Origin: Ruminococcus sp. AM36-2AA
Lineage (GTDB): Bacteria > Bacillota > Clostridia > Lachnospirales > Lachnospiraceae
Direction of reading: 5' to 3'
Length of the DNA stretch: 64,000 bases
Assembly: GCF_003461955.1 (NCBI RefSeq)
Contig: NZ_QTYB01000003.1
Coordinates: forward strand, 124,001 to 188,000
Shown: positions 1-8,311 of the stretch, piece after piece
How the letters are laid out: every line of letters starts with the position of its first letter
Position numbering within the stretch: position 1 is the first letter of the stretch
Notes under the pieces: model-generated
The model's input: the letters and a program-made list of their open reading frames with translations, nothing else
Told to the model about the DNA's origin: nothing
Databases searched by the model: none
Program-made: the position numbers and the translations under genes

Positions 1-1
1 A

Positions 2-97
2 TTCACAAGTATTACATTTGATGCAGTAAATAAAATTTTACAGTCAAACGTAAATCTTACTCTGAAAAGCCTTGGTTTTACAAGATATAACGGTTAA
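2..97 (+). CDS. 3' end of an unidentified gene (partial)
   Basis: An open frame enters from the left edge and stops at TAA 95-97, giving about 31 residues ending LGFTRYNG. The codon choice looks like coding sequence and a long hairpin terminator follows about 45 bases later, so this is probably the C-terminus of a real gene. Too little is present to name a family, and the reading is tentative. Confidence 0.45.
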   Translation, partial: FTSITFDAVNKILQSNVNLTLKSLGFTRYNG

Positions 98-141
98 AAA
101 AGCCGGATATTATTTGCGTTTAAAGACATAACAAACCGAAA

Positions 142-213
142 ATCCCGAAACTGCAACAGCATTTCTGATATAAACAACAGATCAGAAACAGCAGCAGTTC
201 CGGGACTTTTTAT
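142..213 (+). terminator. Terminator of the left-edge gene
   Basis: A long, slightly imperfect hairpin pairs AATCCCGAAACTGC (from 141) with GCAGTTCCGGGA (to 205), with further pairing of TTTCTGAT with ATCAGAAA around the loop. It ends in CTTTTTATT. Confidence 0.7.
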
Positions 214-250
214 TGGAATTGGAAATACACGCGAGATTTTCTGAAAATAC

Positions 251-281
251 TTGACCTAAAGTCAACTTCATACTTTATACT
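251..281 (+). promoter_or_regulatory. MerR-type promoter for the aldo/keto reductase
   Basis: A -35 TTGACC (251-256) and -10 TATACT (276-281) are separated by 19 bases, the overlong spacer typical of MerR-family promoters. The spacer region carries the inverted repeat TTGAC-ctaaa-GTCAA (251-265), where a MerR-family dimer would bind. A hairpin of ATATCGGCGGC with GCCGCTGATAT follows in the leader (292-326). No MerR gene lies in the window; it could be to the left. Confidence 0.7.
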
Positions 282-406
282 ATAGATACGGATATCGGCG
301 GCTGGAGATTTTCTGCCGCTGATATTATGTTATAACGTGTAAAATACCGGGCGACGGAGAAATTTTTTATCCGGAAAATGTAAGATCAAAAAAGGAGGAT
401 ACAACA

Positions 407-1519
407 ATGCTGGATGGAGCAAAAAAACATTTTGTTTTTGGTTACATGAGACTTCCAATGAACGGTGATGAAGTGGATATCGAGCAGACCAAACAGATGG
501 TAGATTATTTTCTGGAGAATGGGTTTAACTACTTTGATACTGCTCATGGTTATCTTGAGGGAAAAAGTGAGAAAGCTATTAAGACATGCCTCGCTGACAG
601 ACATAAAAGAGATGAGTTTATTCTTACCAATAAACTGACAAATTTCTATTTCAAGAAAGAGGAAGATATCCGTCCGCTTTTTGAGCAGCAGCTGGAAGCC
701 TGTGGAGTAGAGTATTTTGATTATTATCTGATGCATGCACAGAGTGCGGAGATCTTTAAATACTTTAAAGAGCGCCATGCATACGAGACTGCTTTTGCAC
801 TGAAAGAAGAAGGAAAAATAAAACATGTGGGAATTTCCTTCCACGACAGAGCAGAAGTTCTGGATGCGATCCTTACCGAGTATCCGCAGATCGAAGTGGT
901 TCAGATCCAGTTTAACTATCTGGATTATGAGGACCCGGCAGTACAGAGTAAAAAATGCTACGAAGTCTGTCGTAAGCACAACAAGCCGGTGCTTGTTATG
1001 GAGCCTGTAAAAGGCTGAAGCCTTGTAAACCTTCCTGAGGAGGCAAAAAAAGTTCTTGAGGATCTTCACGGCGGAAGTCCTGCAAGCTATGCCATCCGTT
1101 TTGCGGCCGGATTCGAGGGAATTGAGATGGTTCTTTCCGGTATGAGTACCCTGGAGCAGATGAAGGATAACTTAAGCTTCATGAAAGACTTCAAACCGCT
1201 GACAGAGGAAGAGCATGCAGCAGTAAAGAAAGTCTGCGATATCATCCACAGCAAAAACCTGATTCCATGTACAGCCTGCAGATACTGCATCGACGGCTGC
1301 CCGAAACACATCTCCATCCCGGATCTCTTTGCCTGCATGAACACCAAACAGATCTATCATGACTGGAATGCAGATTATTACTACAACAACGTGCATACCG
1401 TAGACCACGGAAAAGCATCCGACTGTGTGGAGTGTGGAAAATGCGAGAAGGCATGTCCGCAGCATCTGAAGATCCGCGAACTTCTGAAAGAGGTTGCCAA
1501 GGGGTTCGAAAAGAAATAA
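407..1519 (+). pseudogene. Aldo/keto reductase with C-terminal 4Fe-4S domain, interrupted by an in-frame TGA
   Basis: This is an NADPH-type aldo/keto reductase of the clostridial subgroup that carries two ferredoxin-like cysteine clusters at its C-terminus. The N-terminal part reads FVFGYMRLPMNGDEVD, then the barrel with YFDTAHGY, and reaches VMEPVKG. A TGA at 1016-1018 then stops it at 203 residues. The same frame continues without another stop to TAA 1517-1519, through SLVNLPEEAKK to CTACRYCIDGCP and CVECGKCEKACP, the 4Fe-4S ligands. Whole length would be 370 codons, normal for the family. The TGA sits where the family has the second glycine of a KGG motif, so one G-to-T change in GGA explains it. 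The ribosome binding site AAAGGAGG is good. I see no convincing selenocysteine element; a sequencing error is possible. Confidence 0.85.
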
Positions 1520-1567
1520 AAGCGAAGCGTAATGCGAACGCGCCCCCTGGAAATTGGTCATAATAAA

Positions 1568-1614
1568 ATTCCCCCGGAAAATGCCCGCTAAAAGACATTT
1601 CCAGGGGGATTTTT
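1568..1614. terminator. Bidirectional terminator between aldo/keto reductase and lacI-type gene
   Basis: CCCCCGGAAAATG (1571-1583) pairs with CATTTCCAGGGGG (1596-1608), followed by ATTTTT on the plus strand and a T-rich run on the minus strand. It can serve both convergent genes. Confidence 0.85.
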
Positions 1615-1619
1615 GACTC

Positions 1620-2645
1620 TTAATATAACGAGATCACAGACTGCCGGTCCACGATCTCAACATCCAGGGCAGGCTGGCAGGAGGAGCTGACAGAGCCGGT
1701 GCGGATCTTTTCCAGGAGAAGACTGGTGGCAAGGAGTGCTTTCTGGGGGATGTTCTGGGAGACGGAGGTCAGCTTGGGCAGAGTGTACTGGCACAGTGTC
1801 AGGTTATCATATCCGATCACAGAGAGATCCACAGGGATGCGGTAGCCGCCCAGGCGGGCACCTTCCATAATTCCGATAGCACAGATATCTGCCGTAGTTA
1901 CCGCAGCGGTAACTGGAGAGTTGTTGGATGCGATCTCACGGCCGGCCTGGATACCGCCCTCGTAGGAAGGAGAGTACTTATAAACGTAATCCGGGTTAAA
2001 AGGAATATGGTTCTCCTCCAGCGCCCGTTTATAGCCATTGAAACGGTTGGCAAGAACGTGGCTGATTTTGTAATCGGCCACAAAAGCAATGGCGGTATGT
2101 CCATGATTGATCATATACTTGGTGGAAAGATAAAGACCTTTCTCGTCATTGGAAGTAATGTTGATCAGGTTTGGATGCTCCAGTTCACAGTCAAAGGTGG
2201 CCACAGGACAGGTGGCAGAATTCAGAAGACGGGCCATGTATTCGCTGGCTGCCGGATAAAGAATGATGATCCCGTCCACATTCCAGTTTTTTAAAAGGGA
2301 GATGATATCCGCGTTTTTGGATACAGAGCGGATCATGGTAAAATATCCGTTCTTCTGCAGTTCTTTTTCGATAGCACCGATCATGGTGCTGACATAAGGG
2401 TTCTCAAAATAGTTGGTTCCCAGGAGCACATCTTTTTCATCGAGGGAAATGATGATGCCGATGATATGGGATTTTTTATTGGATAAGCTCCGGGCATTCA
2501 GGTTGGGAACATATCCGTATTCTTCTATGATCGCATTGACCTTGTCTCTGGTTTTCTGGGAAACGCGGCTGGTTTTGCCGTTGATCACATTGGAGACGGT
2601 CATCATACTGACGCCGGCCAGGTCTGCGATATCTTTTAATGTCAT
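1620..2645 (-). CDS. LacI-family transcriptional regulator
   Basis: A 341-residue LacI/GalR repressor. The N-terminal helix-turn-helix is MTLKDIADLAGVSMMTVSNV followed by the hinge region VNAIIEEYGYVPNLNARSL, and the remainder is a periplasmic-binding-protein-like sugar-sensing domain ending QSVISLY. I place the start at 2645 because this ATG begins the canonical HTH and is preceded by AGAGGTG at the right distance; a longer reading adds about 33 residues unlike the family. It is divergent from the GH31 glycosidase and the permease remnant, and a LacI-like palindrome TTTATCGCTAAA lies at the start of that transcript, so it most likely represses the glycosidase in the absence of its sugar. The inducer cannot be read from sequence. 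Confidence 0.9.
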   Translation of the reverse strand: MTLKDIADLAGVSMMTVSNVINGKTSRVSQKTRDKVNAIIEEYGYVPNLNARSLSNKKSHIIGIIISLDEKDVLLGTNYFENPYVSTMIGAIEKELQKNGYFTMIRSVSKNADIISLLKNWNVDGIIILYPAASEYMARLLNSATCPVATFDCELEHPNLINITSNDEKGLYLSTKYMINHGHTAIAFVADYKISHVLANRFNGYKRALEENHIPFNPDYVYKYSPSYEGGIQAGREIASNNSPVTAAVTTADICAIGIMEGARLGGYRIPVDLSVIGYDNLTLCQYTLPKLTSVSQNIPQKALLATSLLLEKIRTGSVSSSCQPALDVEIVDRQSVISLY

Positions 2646-2823
2646 ACTACACACCTCTGTTCTTCCATAGCAGTTTTCGGGAAGGAAACTGCTGTCATAC
2701 ATACATATAAAAAATTCTGACACATTTCTCAGGTAAAAATACAATGAAAAATCCAGAATTTATGTATCCTCTTATTACAGGTTTACAAGGTTTAAACACG
2801 AAATATAAATGTTCGAAAAAACG

Positions 2824-2833
2824 GTTTATAAAC
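2824..2833. promoter_or_regulatory. 10-bp palindrome upstream of the LacI-family gene
   Basis: GTTTATAAAC is a perfect palindrome, with a second one, GTTTAAAC, at 2790-2797. Both lie in the AT-rich divergent region and resemble half-sites of the candidate operator at 3010-3021. They may be auxiliary or autoregulatory sites; this is weak. Confidence 0.25.
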
Positions 2834-2971
2834 TATATATATTATAGTCCAACATAGTGAAAAAATCAATGTACGATTGCGGGAAAATAAAAAAATGCAG
2901 CCTTGGAATATGAAAAATGCACAAAAATCCCATATAAATACTAGAAAAATCGACGAAATAATAAAAATATA

Positions 2972-3021
2972 TTGACGAATCTCTATGCACGTGATAAATT
3001 AACAATAGATTTATCGCTAAA
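2972..3021 (+). promoter_or_regulatory. Promoter and candidate LacI operator of the truncated sugar operon
   Basis: TTGACG (2972-2977) and TAAATT (2995-3000) are 17 bases apart. The near-palindrome TTTATCGCTAAA (3010-3021), centred on CG as LacI-family operators usually are, covers the expected start of transcription. The position suits repression by the divergent LacI-family protein. The rest of the 2646-3340 gap is AT-rich and otherwise holds only the permease remnant. Confidence 0.55.
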
Positions 3022-3055
3022 CTAAAAGGAACGGAAAACGTAGTCAAAAAACGGA

Positions 3056-3304
3056 ATTTTCAGTATTGCGATCTTCCAGTTCCTTTGGACATGGGAGGAT
3101 TTCCTGTGCCCATACCTGGTAATTACAAACAAAGACAAACAGCTTCTTGCCGTTGGTCTTAAGATGTTTAACGGACAGTATTCCACAGATTATGGTGCAC
3201 TGTTTGCGGCAACTGCCATTTCCATCATCCCGGTACTTCTGATCTATCTGTTCTTCCAGAAACAGTTTATCGCCGGAATCGCAGCATCTGCTGTAAAGGG
3301 CTGA
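3056..3304 (+). pseudogene. Remnant of a carbohydrate ABC transporter permease (MalG type)
   Basis: One frame, read back from TGA 3302-3304, gives about 80 residues that look like the C-terminus of a binding-protein-dependent sugar permease: IFQFLWTWEDFL, then TNKDKQLLAVGLKMFNGQ, and a last membrane helix ISIIPVLLIYLFFQKQF before GIAASAVKG. A full MalG-type permease is about 280 residues. Upstream the frame meets TAG at 3041 and there is no start codon or ribosome binding site, so this is not translated. It lies right after the promoter and operator and 36 bases before the GH31 gene. The simplest history is deletion of the binding protein, the first permease and most of the second one from a regulator-transporter-glycosidase operon. 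Confidence 0.8.
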
Positions 3305-3340
3305 TGGCATACAGATAATATAATAAACGGAGGGACATAA

Positions 3341-5716
3341 ATGCAGGACATATATAAATTAGAAACACATCCTCTGGCATTAAGCGAAAATATGATCACA
3401 GGGGACAAATACAGGATTACTTTTCTCACAGAGGGACTGATCCGTCTGGAGTATGATGAGGAGGGCGTATTTGAGGACCGCCCCACGCAGATGGTGTTTT
3501 TCAGGGATTTTCCGAAAGCGGACTATCGTGTAGTGCGTACAGAGGATGGGATCGAGGTCCATACGAAAAGAATCCACCTTATTTATAATGAGAAGGAATT
3601 TACCAGCTGGGGCTTAAGCATTCAGGTAAAAGGAAACTACAGCATCTGGTACCACTACGGAGAAGAGATCCATGATCTGAAGGGAACCGTCAGAACGCTG
3701 GATATGGTGGACGGAGCAACAGAGCTGGAGCATGGTATTCTTTCCAGGTTCGGATATTCTCTGGTGGACGACAGCAGATCGCAGGTGCTTCTGCCGGACG
3801 GCTGGATCGAGCCAAGAAGAAAGGGCATCAAGGATCTGTACTTCTTCGGATACGGACATGACTACAAAGAAGTGCTTCATGATTTTTACAGACTTTGCGG
3901 AAAAACACCGATGCTTCCAAGGTTTGCTCTCGGAAACTGGTGGAGCAGATATTATAAATATTCTGAGGAAAGCTACAATGAGCTGATGGATAAATTTCAG
4001 GAAAAAAATATCCCGTTCACGGTTGCCGTTATTGATATGGACTGGCATGTGACCGATGTTGACCCGAAATACGGAAGCGGCTGGACCGGATATACCTGGA
4101 ATAAAGAGCTCTTCCCGGACCCGAAGCGTTTCCTGGATGGTTTACATAAAAGAGGAATGCGTACCACATTAAATGTACATCCTGCAGACGGCGTACAGGG
4201 CTGGGAAGAAATGTATGAGGACATGGCAAAGGCCATGGGTGTGGATTATGAAAATGAGGACCCGGTAGTATGCGATCCGGCAAGTCCGAAATTTATGGAA
4301 GCCTATTTCAAATATCTTCATCATCCGAGAGAGGAAGAAGGTGTGGATTTCTGGTGGATCGACTGGCAGCAGGGAAGTAACTGCAAGATCGAAGGGCTTG
4401 ATCCTCTGTGGATCTTCAACCACTTCCATTTCCTGGACAGTGCCAGAAACGGAAAACGTCCCATGACCTTTTCCAGATATGCAGGTCCCGGAAGCCACAG
4501 ATATCCGATAGGCTTTTCCGGAGATACTCATATTACCTGGGATTCCCTTGATTTTCAGCCATACTTTACATCCACAGCCTCCAACATCGGTTATGGATGG
4601 TGGAGCCATGATATCGGCGGACATATGCTTGGATATAAGGATGACGAGATGACCGCTCGCTGGACACAGTACGGGATCTTTTCTCCGATCATGCGTCTTC
4701 ACAGCTCATGCAGTGACTTCAACGGAAAAGAGCCGTGGCGTTTCAAAAAGGAGACAGAGGTTGTTATGGAAGAAGCTCTCCGTGAGCGCCACAGAATGAT
4801 GCCGTATCTTTATACAATGAACTACAGAAGCTATCAGGAAGATCTTCCTCTGGTGGAGCCCATGTATTATGAATATCCGGAGGCACCGGAGGCATATGCG
4901 GTAAAAAATCAGTACTTTTTCGGAGACCAGCTGATGGTAGCGGCTGTGACAACACCGAGAGTAAAAGGCCTTAATGTAGCAAAGACAGCAGTATGGCTGC
5001 CGGATGGGGTATGGTATGATATTTATACAGGTCTGCGCTATGAGGGTGGACGAATGGTGGATATGTACCGTACTCTGGACAGTATCCCGGTTCTTGCGAA
5101 AGCAGGCGGCATTCTTGTGATGACCGATGAGATCCGTGGAACAGAGGCAGAAAAGAATCCGGAAAGCCTGAATATCCGGGTATTCCCGGGGGCTGACGGA
5201 AGCTTCAGATTGTATGAGGACGATAACGAAACCTGTGCTTACGAAAACGGTGCCTGTGTATTTACGGAAATGGATTATAAGGAAAAGGATCAGACAGTGT
5301 TTACCATTCATCCCGCACAGGGAAAAACAGAGCTGATCCCGGCAAAGAGAGCTTATACCGTGGAGTTCTGTAATTTTGCGAAAACAGGCACAGATACTGT
5401 GAAGGTTCTGGTTAACGGAGCAGAGACTGAGGCTGCTGTAAAATATGAGGAGAAGCTTCAGAAGATCTGTGTGGAAGTGGCAGCAGACACAGCGGCAGAG
5501 GTGCAGATCATTCTCGCTGGCGAAGTGGCAGATAATCGGACAAAAGAGCGTGTCTTCGATTTCCTGAACCAGGCAGAGATCGGTTTTGTGCTGAAGGACA
5601 GATTATATCAGCTGATCACAGCAGGAAAGAAGCTGCCGGTTCTTCTGTCGGAGCTTCAGTCTATGGAACTGGACAAGGATCTTTACGGAGCACTGATGGA
5701 GATCCTGACTGCGTAA
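3341..5716 (+). CDS. Glycoside hydrolase family 31 (alpha-glucosidase/alpha-xylosidase-like)
   Basis: A 791-residue cytoplasmic GH31 enzyme with no signal peptide. It has an N-terminal beta-sandwich, a TIM barrel from about residue 195 (LPRFALGNWWSRYYKYSE), and C-terminal beta domains. By GH31 pattern the nucleophile is Asp341 in WWIDWQQG and the acid/base is Asp395 in FSGDTHITW. The WIDWQQG form differs from the WxDMNE of classic alpha-glucosidases, so the substrate could be an alpha-glucoside, alpha-xyloside or alpha-galactoside-type sugar. The last 60 residues or so form a helical extension. The ribosome binding site GGAGGG precedes the ATG. It sits behind the permease remnant and the operator-like palindrome and is probably the surviving gene of a sugar operon controlled by the divergent LacI-family protein. 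Confidence 0.9.
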   Translation: MQDIYKLETHPLALSENMITGDKYRITFLTEGLIRLEYDEEGVFEDRPTQMVFFRDFPKADYRVVRTEDGIEVHTKRIHLIYNEKEFTSWGLSIQVKGNYSIWYHYGEEIHDLKGTVRTLDMVDGATELEHGILSRFGYSLVDDSRSQVLLPDGWIEPRRKGIKDLYFFGYGHDYKEVLHDFYRLCGKTPMLPRFALGNWWSRYYKYSEESYNELMDKFQEKNIPFTVAVIDMDWHVTDVDPKYGSGWTGYTWNKELFPDPKRFLDGLHKRGMRTTLNVHPADGVQGWEEMYEDMAKAMGVDYENEDPVVCDPASPKFMEAYFKYLHHPREEEGVDFWWIDWQQGSNCKIEGLDPLWIFNHFHFLDSARNGKRPMTFSRYAGPGSHRYPIGFSGDTHITWDSLDFQPYFTSTASNIGYGWWSHDIGGHMLGYKDDEMTARWTQYGIFSPIMRLHSSCSDFNGKEPWRFKKETEVVMEEALRERHRMMPYLYTMNYRSYQEDLPLVEPMYYEYPEAPEAYAVKNQYFFGDQLMVAAVTTPRVKGLNVAKTAVWLPDGVWYDIYTGLRYEGGRMVDMYRTLDSIPVLAKAGGILVMTDEIRGTEAEKNPESLNIRVFPGADGSFRLYEDDNETCAYENGACVFTEMDYKEKDQTVFTIHPAQGKTELIPAKRAYTVEFCNFAKTGTDTVKVLVNGAETEAAVKYEEKLQKICVEVAADTAAEVQIILAGEVADNRTKERVFDFLNQAEIGFVLKDRLYQLITAGKKLPVLLSELQSMELDKDLYGALMEILTA

Positions 5717-5780
5717 AATATGAATAAAATCGCGTTTCCAAACCATACTATCATTATTATCAAAAGAAAGGATGATCATA

Positions 5781-6239
5781 ATGATATTAAAGGAAAAAGA
5801 ACGCACAGTGATCCAGGATCTTCAGACACAGGAAAAAAGCTGCATTGAAAAATACGGAAAATACGCACAGCAGGCCAGGGATCCGGAGCTTAAAAGCTTA
5901 TTTCAGACTCTTCAGAAAAAAGAGCAGGAGCATTACGATTCCCTGAGCCAGGTGCTTTCCGGTACAGTTCCCCAGGTAAACTGCAACGACAGTGACGGCC
6001 GTGATTACCAGCCAAAGGCTGCTTACACATCGGTGATGTCCTCAGAGGATAAGGAACACGATGCTTTTCTTGCAACAGACTGTATCGGAACAGAAAAGCT
6101 GATTTCCGGAGAATACAACTCGGAGGTTTTTGCTTTTGAAGACAGTGGTGTGCGGAAGCTTCTGGCTGATATCCAGGTGGAAGAGCAGAACCATGCGGAG
6201 ATGCTTTACAAATATAAGGCTGCGAACGGAATGTTCTGA
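5781..6239 (+). CDS. Ferritin-like / CotF-type spore coat protein
   Basis: A 152-residue mostly helical protein. It reads as two helix pairs with acidic/histidine patches KKEQEHYDSL and VEEQNHAEML, as in the CotF-like (Coat F) ferritin-like family of spore-formers, and has a central segment SEDKEHDAFLATDCIGTEK. It could be a spore coat or storage component; its metal binding is not evident. Two in-frame ATGs exist. The first, at 5772, directly abuts the AAAGAAAGG ribosome binding site, so the ATG at 5781, nine bases away, is the better start. It has its own short transcription unit with a terminator just behind. Confidence 0.75.
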   Translation: MILKEKERTVIQDLQTQEKSCIEKYGKYAQQARDPELKSLFQTLQKKEQEHYDSLSQVLSGTVPQVNCNDSDGRDYQPKAAYTSVMSSEDKEHDAFLATDCIGTEKLISGEYNSEVFAFEDSGVRKLLADIQVEEQNHAEMLYKYKAANGMF

Positions 6240-6257
6240 GTTACTGCTCTGATATAT

Positions 6258-6302
6258 AAAAAAGAGGGAGGATTTCAGTGATGGAATTCTTCCTTTTTTT
6301 GT
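6258..6302 (+). terminator. Terminator of the CotF-like gene
   Basis: AAAAAAGAGGGAGGATTTC pairs, with a bulge, with GAATTCTTCCTTTTTTT. The run of T follows directly. Confidence 0.65.
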
Positions 6303-6361
6303 TATATAATCAGGAGAGCAGCAGGGAGAAATACTTTCCTGCAAAGAGAGGAGAAATAAAC

Positions 6362-6541
6362 ATGAAGGGAACCAGCTGCGAATTCTGCGCAAATTATACT
6401 TACGATGAAGAATGCGACGAATATTACTGCGATATTAATCTGGATGAAGACGAGTACTATCGTTTTGTGAGCAGCGACTATAAGGAATGTCCGTATTACC
6501 GTTCCGGGGATGAGTATAAAGTAGTACGCCATCAGATGTGA
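6362..6541 (+). CDS. Small cysteine-containing protein (DUF6472-like)
   Basis: A 59-residue acidic protein. It begins MKGTSCEFCANYTYDEEC and ends CPYYRSGDEYKVVRHQM, with CxxC near the start and further cysteines at about residues 18, 23 and 43, consistent with binding one metal ion. It matches what I recall of DUF6472, a small family of unknown function common in Lachnospiraceae. GAGAGGAG sits before this ATG; an upstream in-frame start exists but lies within the preceding terminator. The 167 bases that follow, up to the MATE gene, show nothing recognisable. Confidence 0.75.
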   Translation: MKGTSCEFCANYTYDEECDEYYCDINLDEDEYYRFVSSDYKECPYYRSGDEYKVVRHQM

Positions 6542-6708
6542 CAGCGACAGGTATTTGGCGGGATATTTTTGCAATGTGCGTCTGTACATAACGCTTGTCT
6601 TTGTGAGAGAGGCCTTGCGAAACTGATGCACATCAGCCCGCTGATCGGACTTATATATCTGAAAGTTTAAAAAATAATTAAGGAAGCTTATATCTGGAGG
6701 AGTACAAA

Positions 6709-8046
6709 ATGTCAACATCTATGGTAAAGGGAAATCCGCTGAAGCTGATGATGCAGTTTGCGCTGCCGCTTCTTCTGGGAAACCTTTTGCAGCAGACTTA
6801 TAATATTATTGATGCAGCTATCGTGGGACAGATCCTGGGAGCCAAGGCACTGGCAAGTGTTGGTGCCACCAGCAGCGTGCAGTTTCTGGTTCTGGGTTTC
6901 TGCATAGGAATCTGTGCCGGTTTCGGAGTACCCGTGGCAAAATATTTTGGCGCAGAGAAGAAGGATACCATGCGGAATTACATATTTAACGGCGCAGTGC
7001 TTACAGCAGGAGCAGCAGTTGTGCTTACATCTGCGTGCGTGATCCTTTGCAATCAGATCCTGCATATTCTTTCTGTGCCGGAAGATATTTATGTCAATGC
7101 GTATCGGTATATCCTGATTATCTTTCTGGGAATCCCGTTTTCACTGCTGTATAATTATCTGTCCAGTATTCTGAGATCTGTGGGCGACAGCAGGACACCG
7201 TTTATCTTTCTGGCGTTTGCAGCAGTGCTGAATATTTTTTTGGATCTGTTCTGCATTGTTGTGCTGAAATGGGGATGCGCGGGTGCTGCCATTGCGACCA
7301 TCACGGCACAGGCCATCAGTGGTATCTGCTGTCTGATTGTGATCTCACGGAAAATGGAACTGATGTGGCTTGGAAAAGACGACCGCCACATGAGAAAAGA
7401 AGCAGCACAGGAACTTCTTCTTATGGGAATTCCCACAGGATTGCAGTATTCTATTACTGCTATCGGAAGTATGGTAATGCAGTCTGCAAACAACGGACTG
7501 GGAAGTGTGTATGTATCTGCGTTTACAGCAGCTATGAGGATCAAGCAGTTTGCCATGTGCCCGTTTGATGCGGTCTCAACGGCAGCATCTGTGTTCTGCA
7601 GTCAGAATCTTGGTGCAAAACAGCCGGACAGGATCCGAAAAGGACTTCGCCAGGCAGTTACTATTGGAGTGGCGTACGGTGCTTTGATAGGACTGGTACT
7701 GATCTTTGGCGGTCGGACACTGACACGGATCTTTGTAAACAAAAGTGCGGTGGATGTGTTGGATGCCTCTGCAAAATATCTGAGATACCTGGGATTCTTC
7801 TTCTGGAGTCTTGGTATTCTCAATGTAAATCGTATGGTGACACAGGGACTTGGCTATTCCGGAAGAGCAGTATTTTCCGGTGTAACTGAGATGATCGCGC
7901 GTGTGATCGTAAGTGTTGGGTTCGTTGGAACTTATGGATTTACAGCGATCTGCTGTGCAGACCAGGCAGCGTGGATCTCCGCAAGCTGCTATATTCTGCC
8001 AACATGTCTGATGTGCGTACGCAGGGCAACAGAAAAAATGAAGTAA
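6709..8046 (+). CDS. MATE-family multidrug/organic cation efflux transporter
   Basis: A 445-residue inner-membrane protein with about 12 transmembrane helices in two similar halves. It begins with the MATE signature MVKGNPLKLMMQFALPLLLGN and QQTYNIIDAAIVGQ; the second half has GIPTGLQYSITAIG and SANNGL. Members exchange Na+ or H+ for drugs or cationic metabolites; the substrate here is unknown. The ribosome binding site CTGGAGGAG is close to the ATG, and a strong terminator follows, so it is a single-gene unit. No regulator is adjacent. Confidence 0.9.
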   Translation: MSTSMVKGNPLKLMMQFALPLLLGNLLQQTYNIIDAAIVGQILGAKALASVGATSSVQFLVLGFCIGICAGFGVPVAKYFGAEKKDTMRNYIFNGAVLTAGAAVVLTSACVILCNQILHILSVPEDIYVNAYRYILIIFLGIPFSLLYNYLSSILRSVGDSRTPFIFLAFAAVLNIFLDLFCIVVLKWGCAGAAIATITAQAISGICCLIVISRKMELMWLGKDDRHMRKEAAQELLLMGIPTGLQYSITAIGSMVMQSANNGLGSVYVSAFTAAMRIKQFAMCPFDAVSTAASVFCSQNLGAKQPDRIRKGLRQAVTIGVAYGALIGLVLIFGGRTLTRIFVNKSAVDVLDASAKYLRYLGFFFWSLGILNVNRMVTQGLGYSGRAVFSGVTEMIARVIVSVGFVGTYGFTAICCADQAAWISASCYILPTCLMCVRRATEKMK

Positions 8047-8116
8047 GATAACATATTTCATGCAGAACTGCCAGATGGAAACTGGCAGCTGCCTGAAGAA
8101 TTTTACAGATAAGTGA

Positions 8117-8178
8117 GAAATGCAGATTTTCCGGAAACGCTATAAGAAGTTTTCTGTGGAAAATCTGCATTTTTGTGT
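8117..8178 (+). terminator. Terminator of the MATE gene
   Basis: AAATGCAGATTTTCC (8118-8132) pairs with GGAAAATCTGCATTT (8158-8172), with extra pairing of GGAAAAC-type bases near the loop, and ends in TTTTTG. Confidence 0.85.
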
Positions 8179-8276
8179 TGAAATATGTGAAAAAAATCTG
8201 CAGTCTGTAACAGAACTGTATGCATAATTGCATAATACAGAGGAAGATGCCGCCCGGATTTGTAAAAATTGGTGTG

Positions 8277-8305
8277 TTTACATTTGAAAAAAATATCTTT
8301 ATAAT
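8277..8305 (+). promoter_or_regulatory. Promoter of the dehydratase/activase operon
   Basis: TTTACA (8277-8282) and a perfect TATAAT (8300-8305) lie 17 bases apart. Transcription should start near 8312, just before the structured leader. Confidence 0.75.
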
Positions 8306-8311
8306 AAAAAT

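Noticed and set aside
1016..1060. Selenocysteine insertion at TGA
   Set aside because: The family has glycine there, and the only hairpin downstream is five pairs with a three-base loop; not a credible SECIS.
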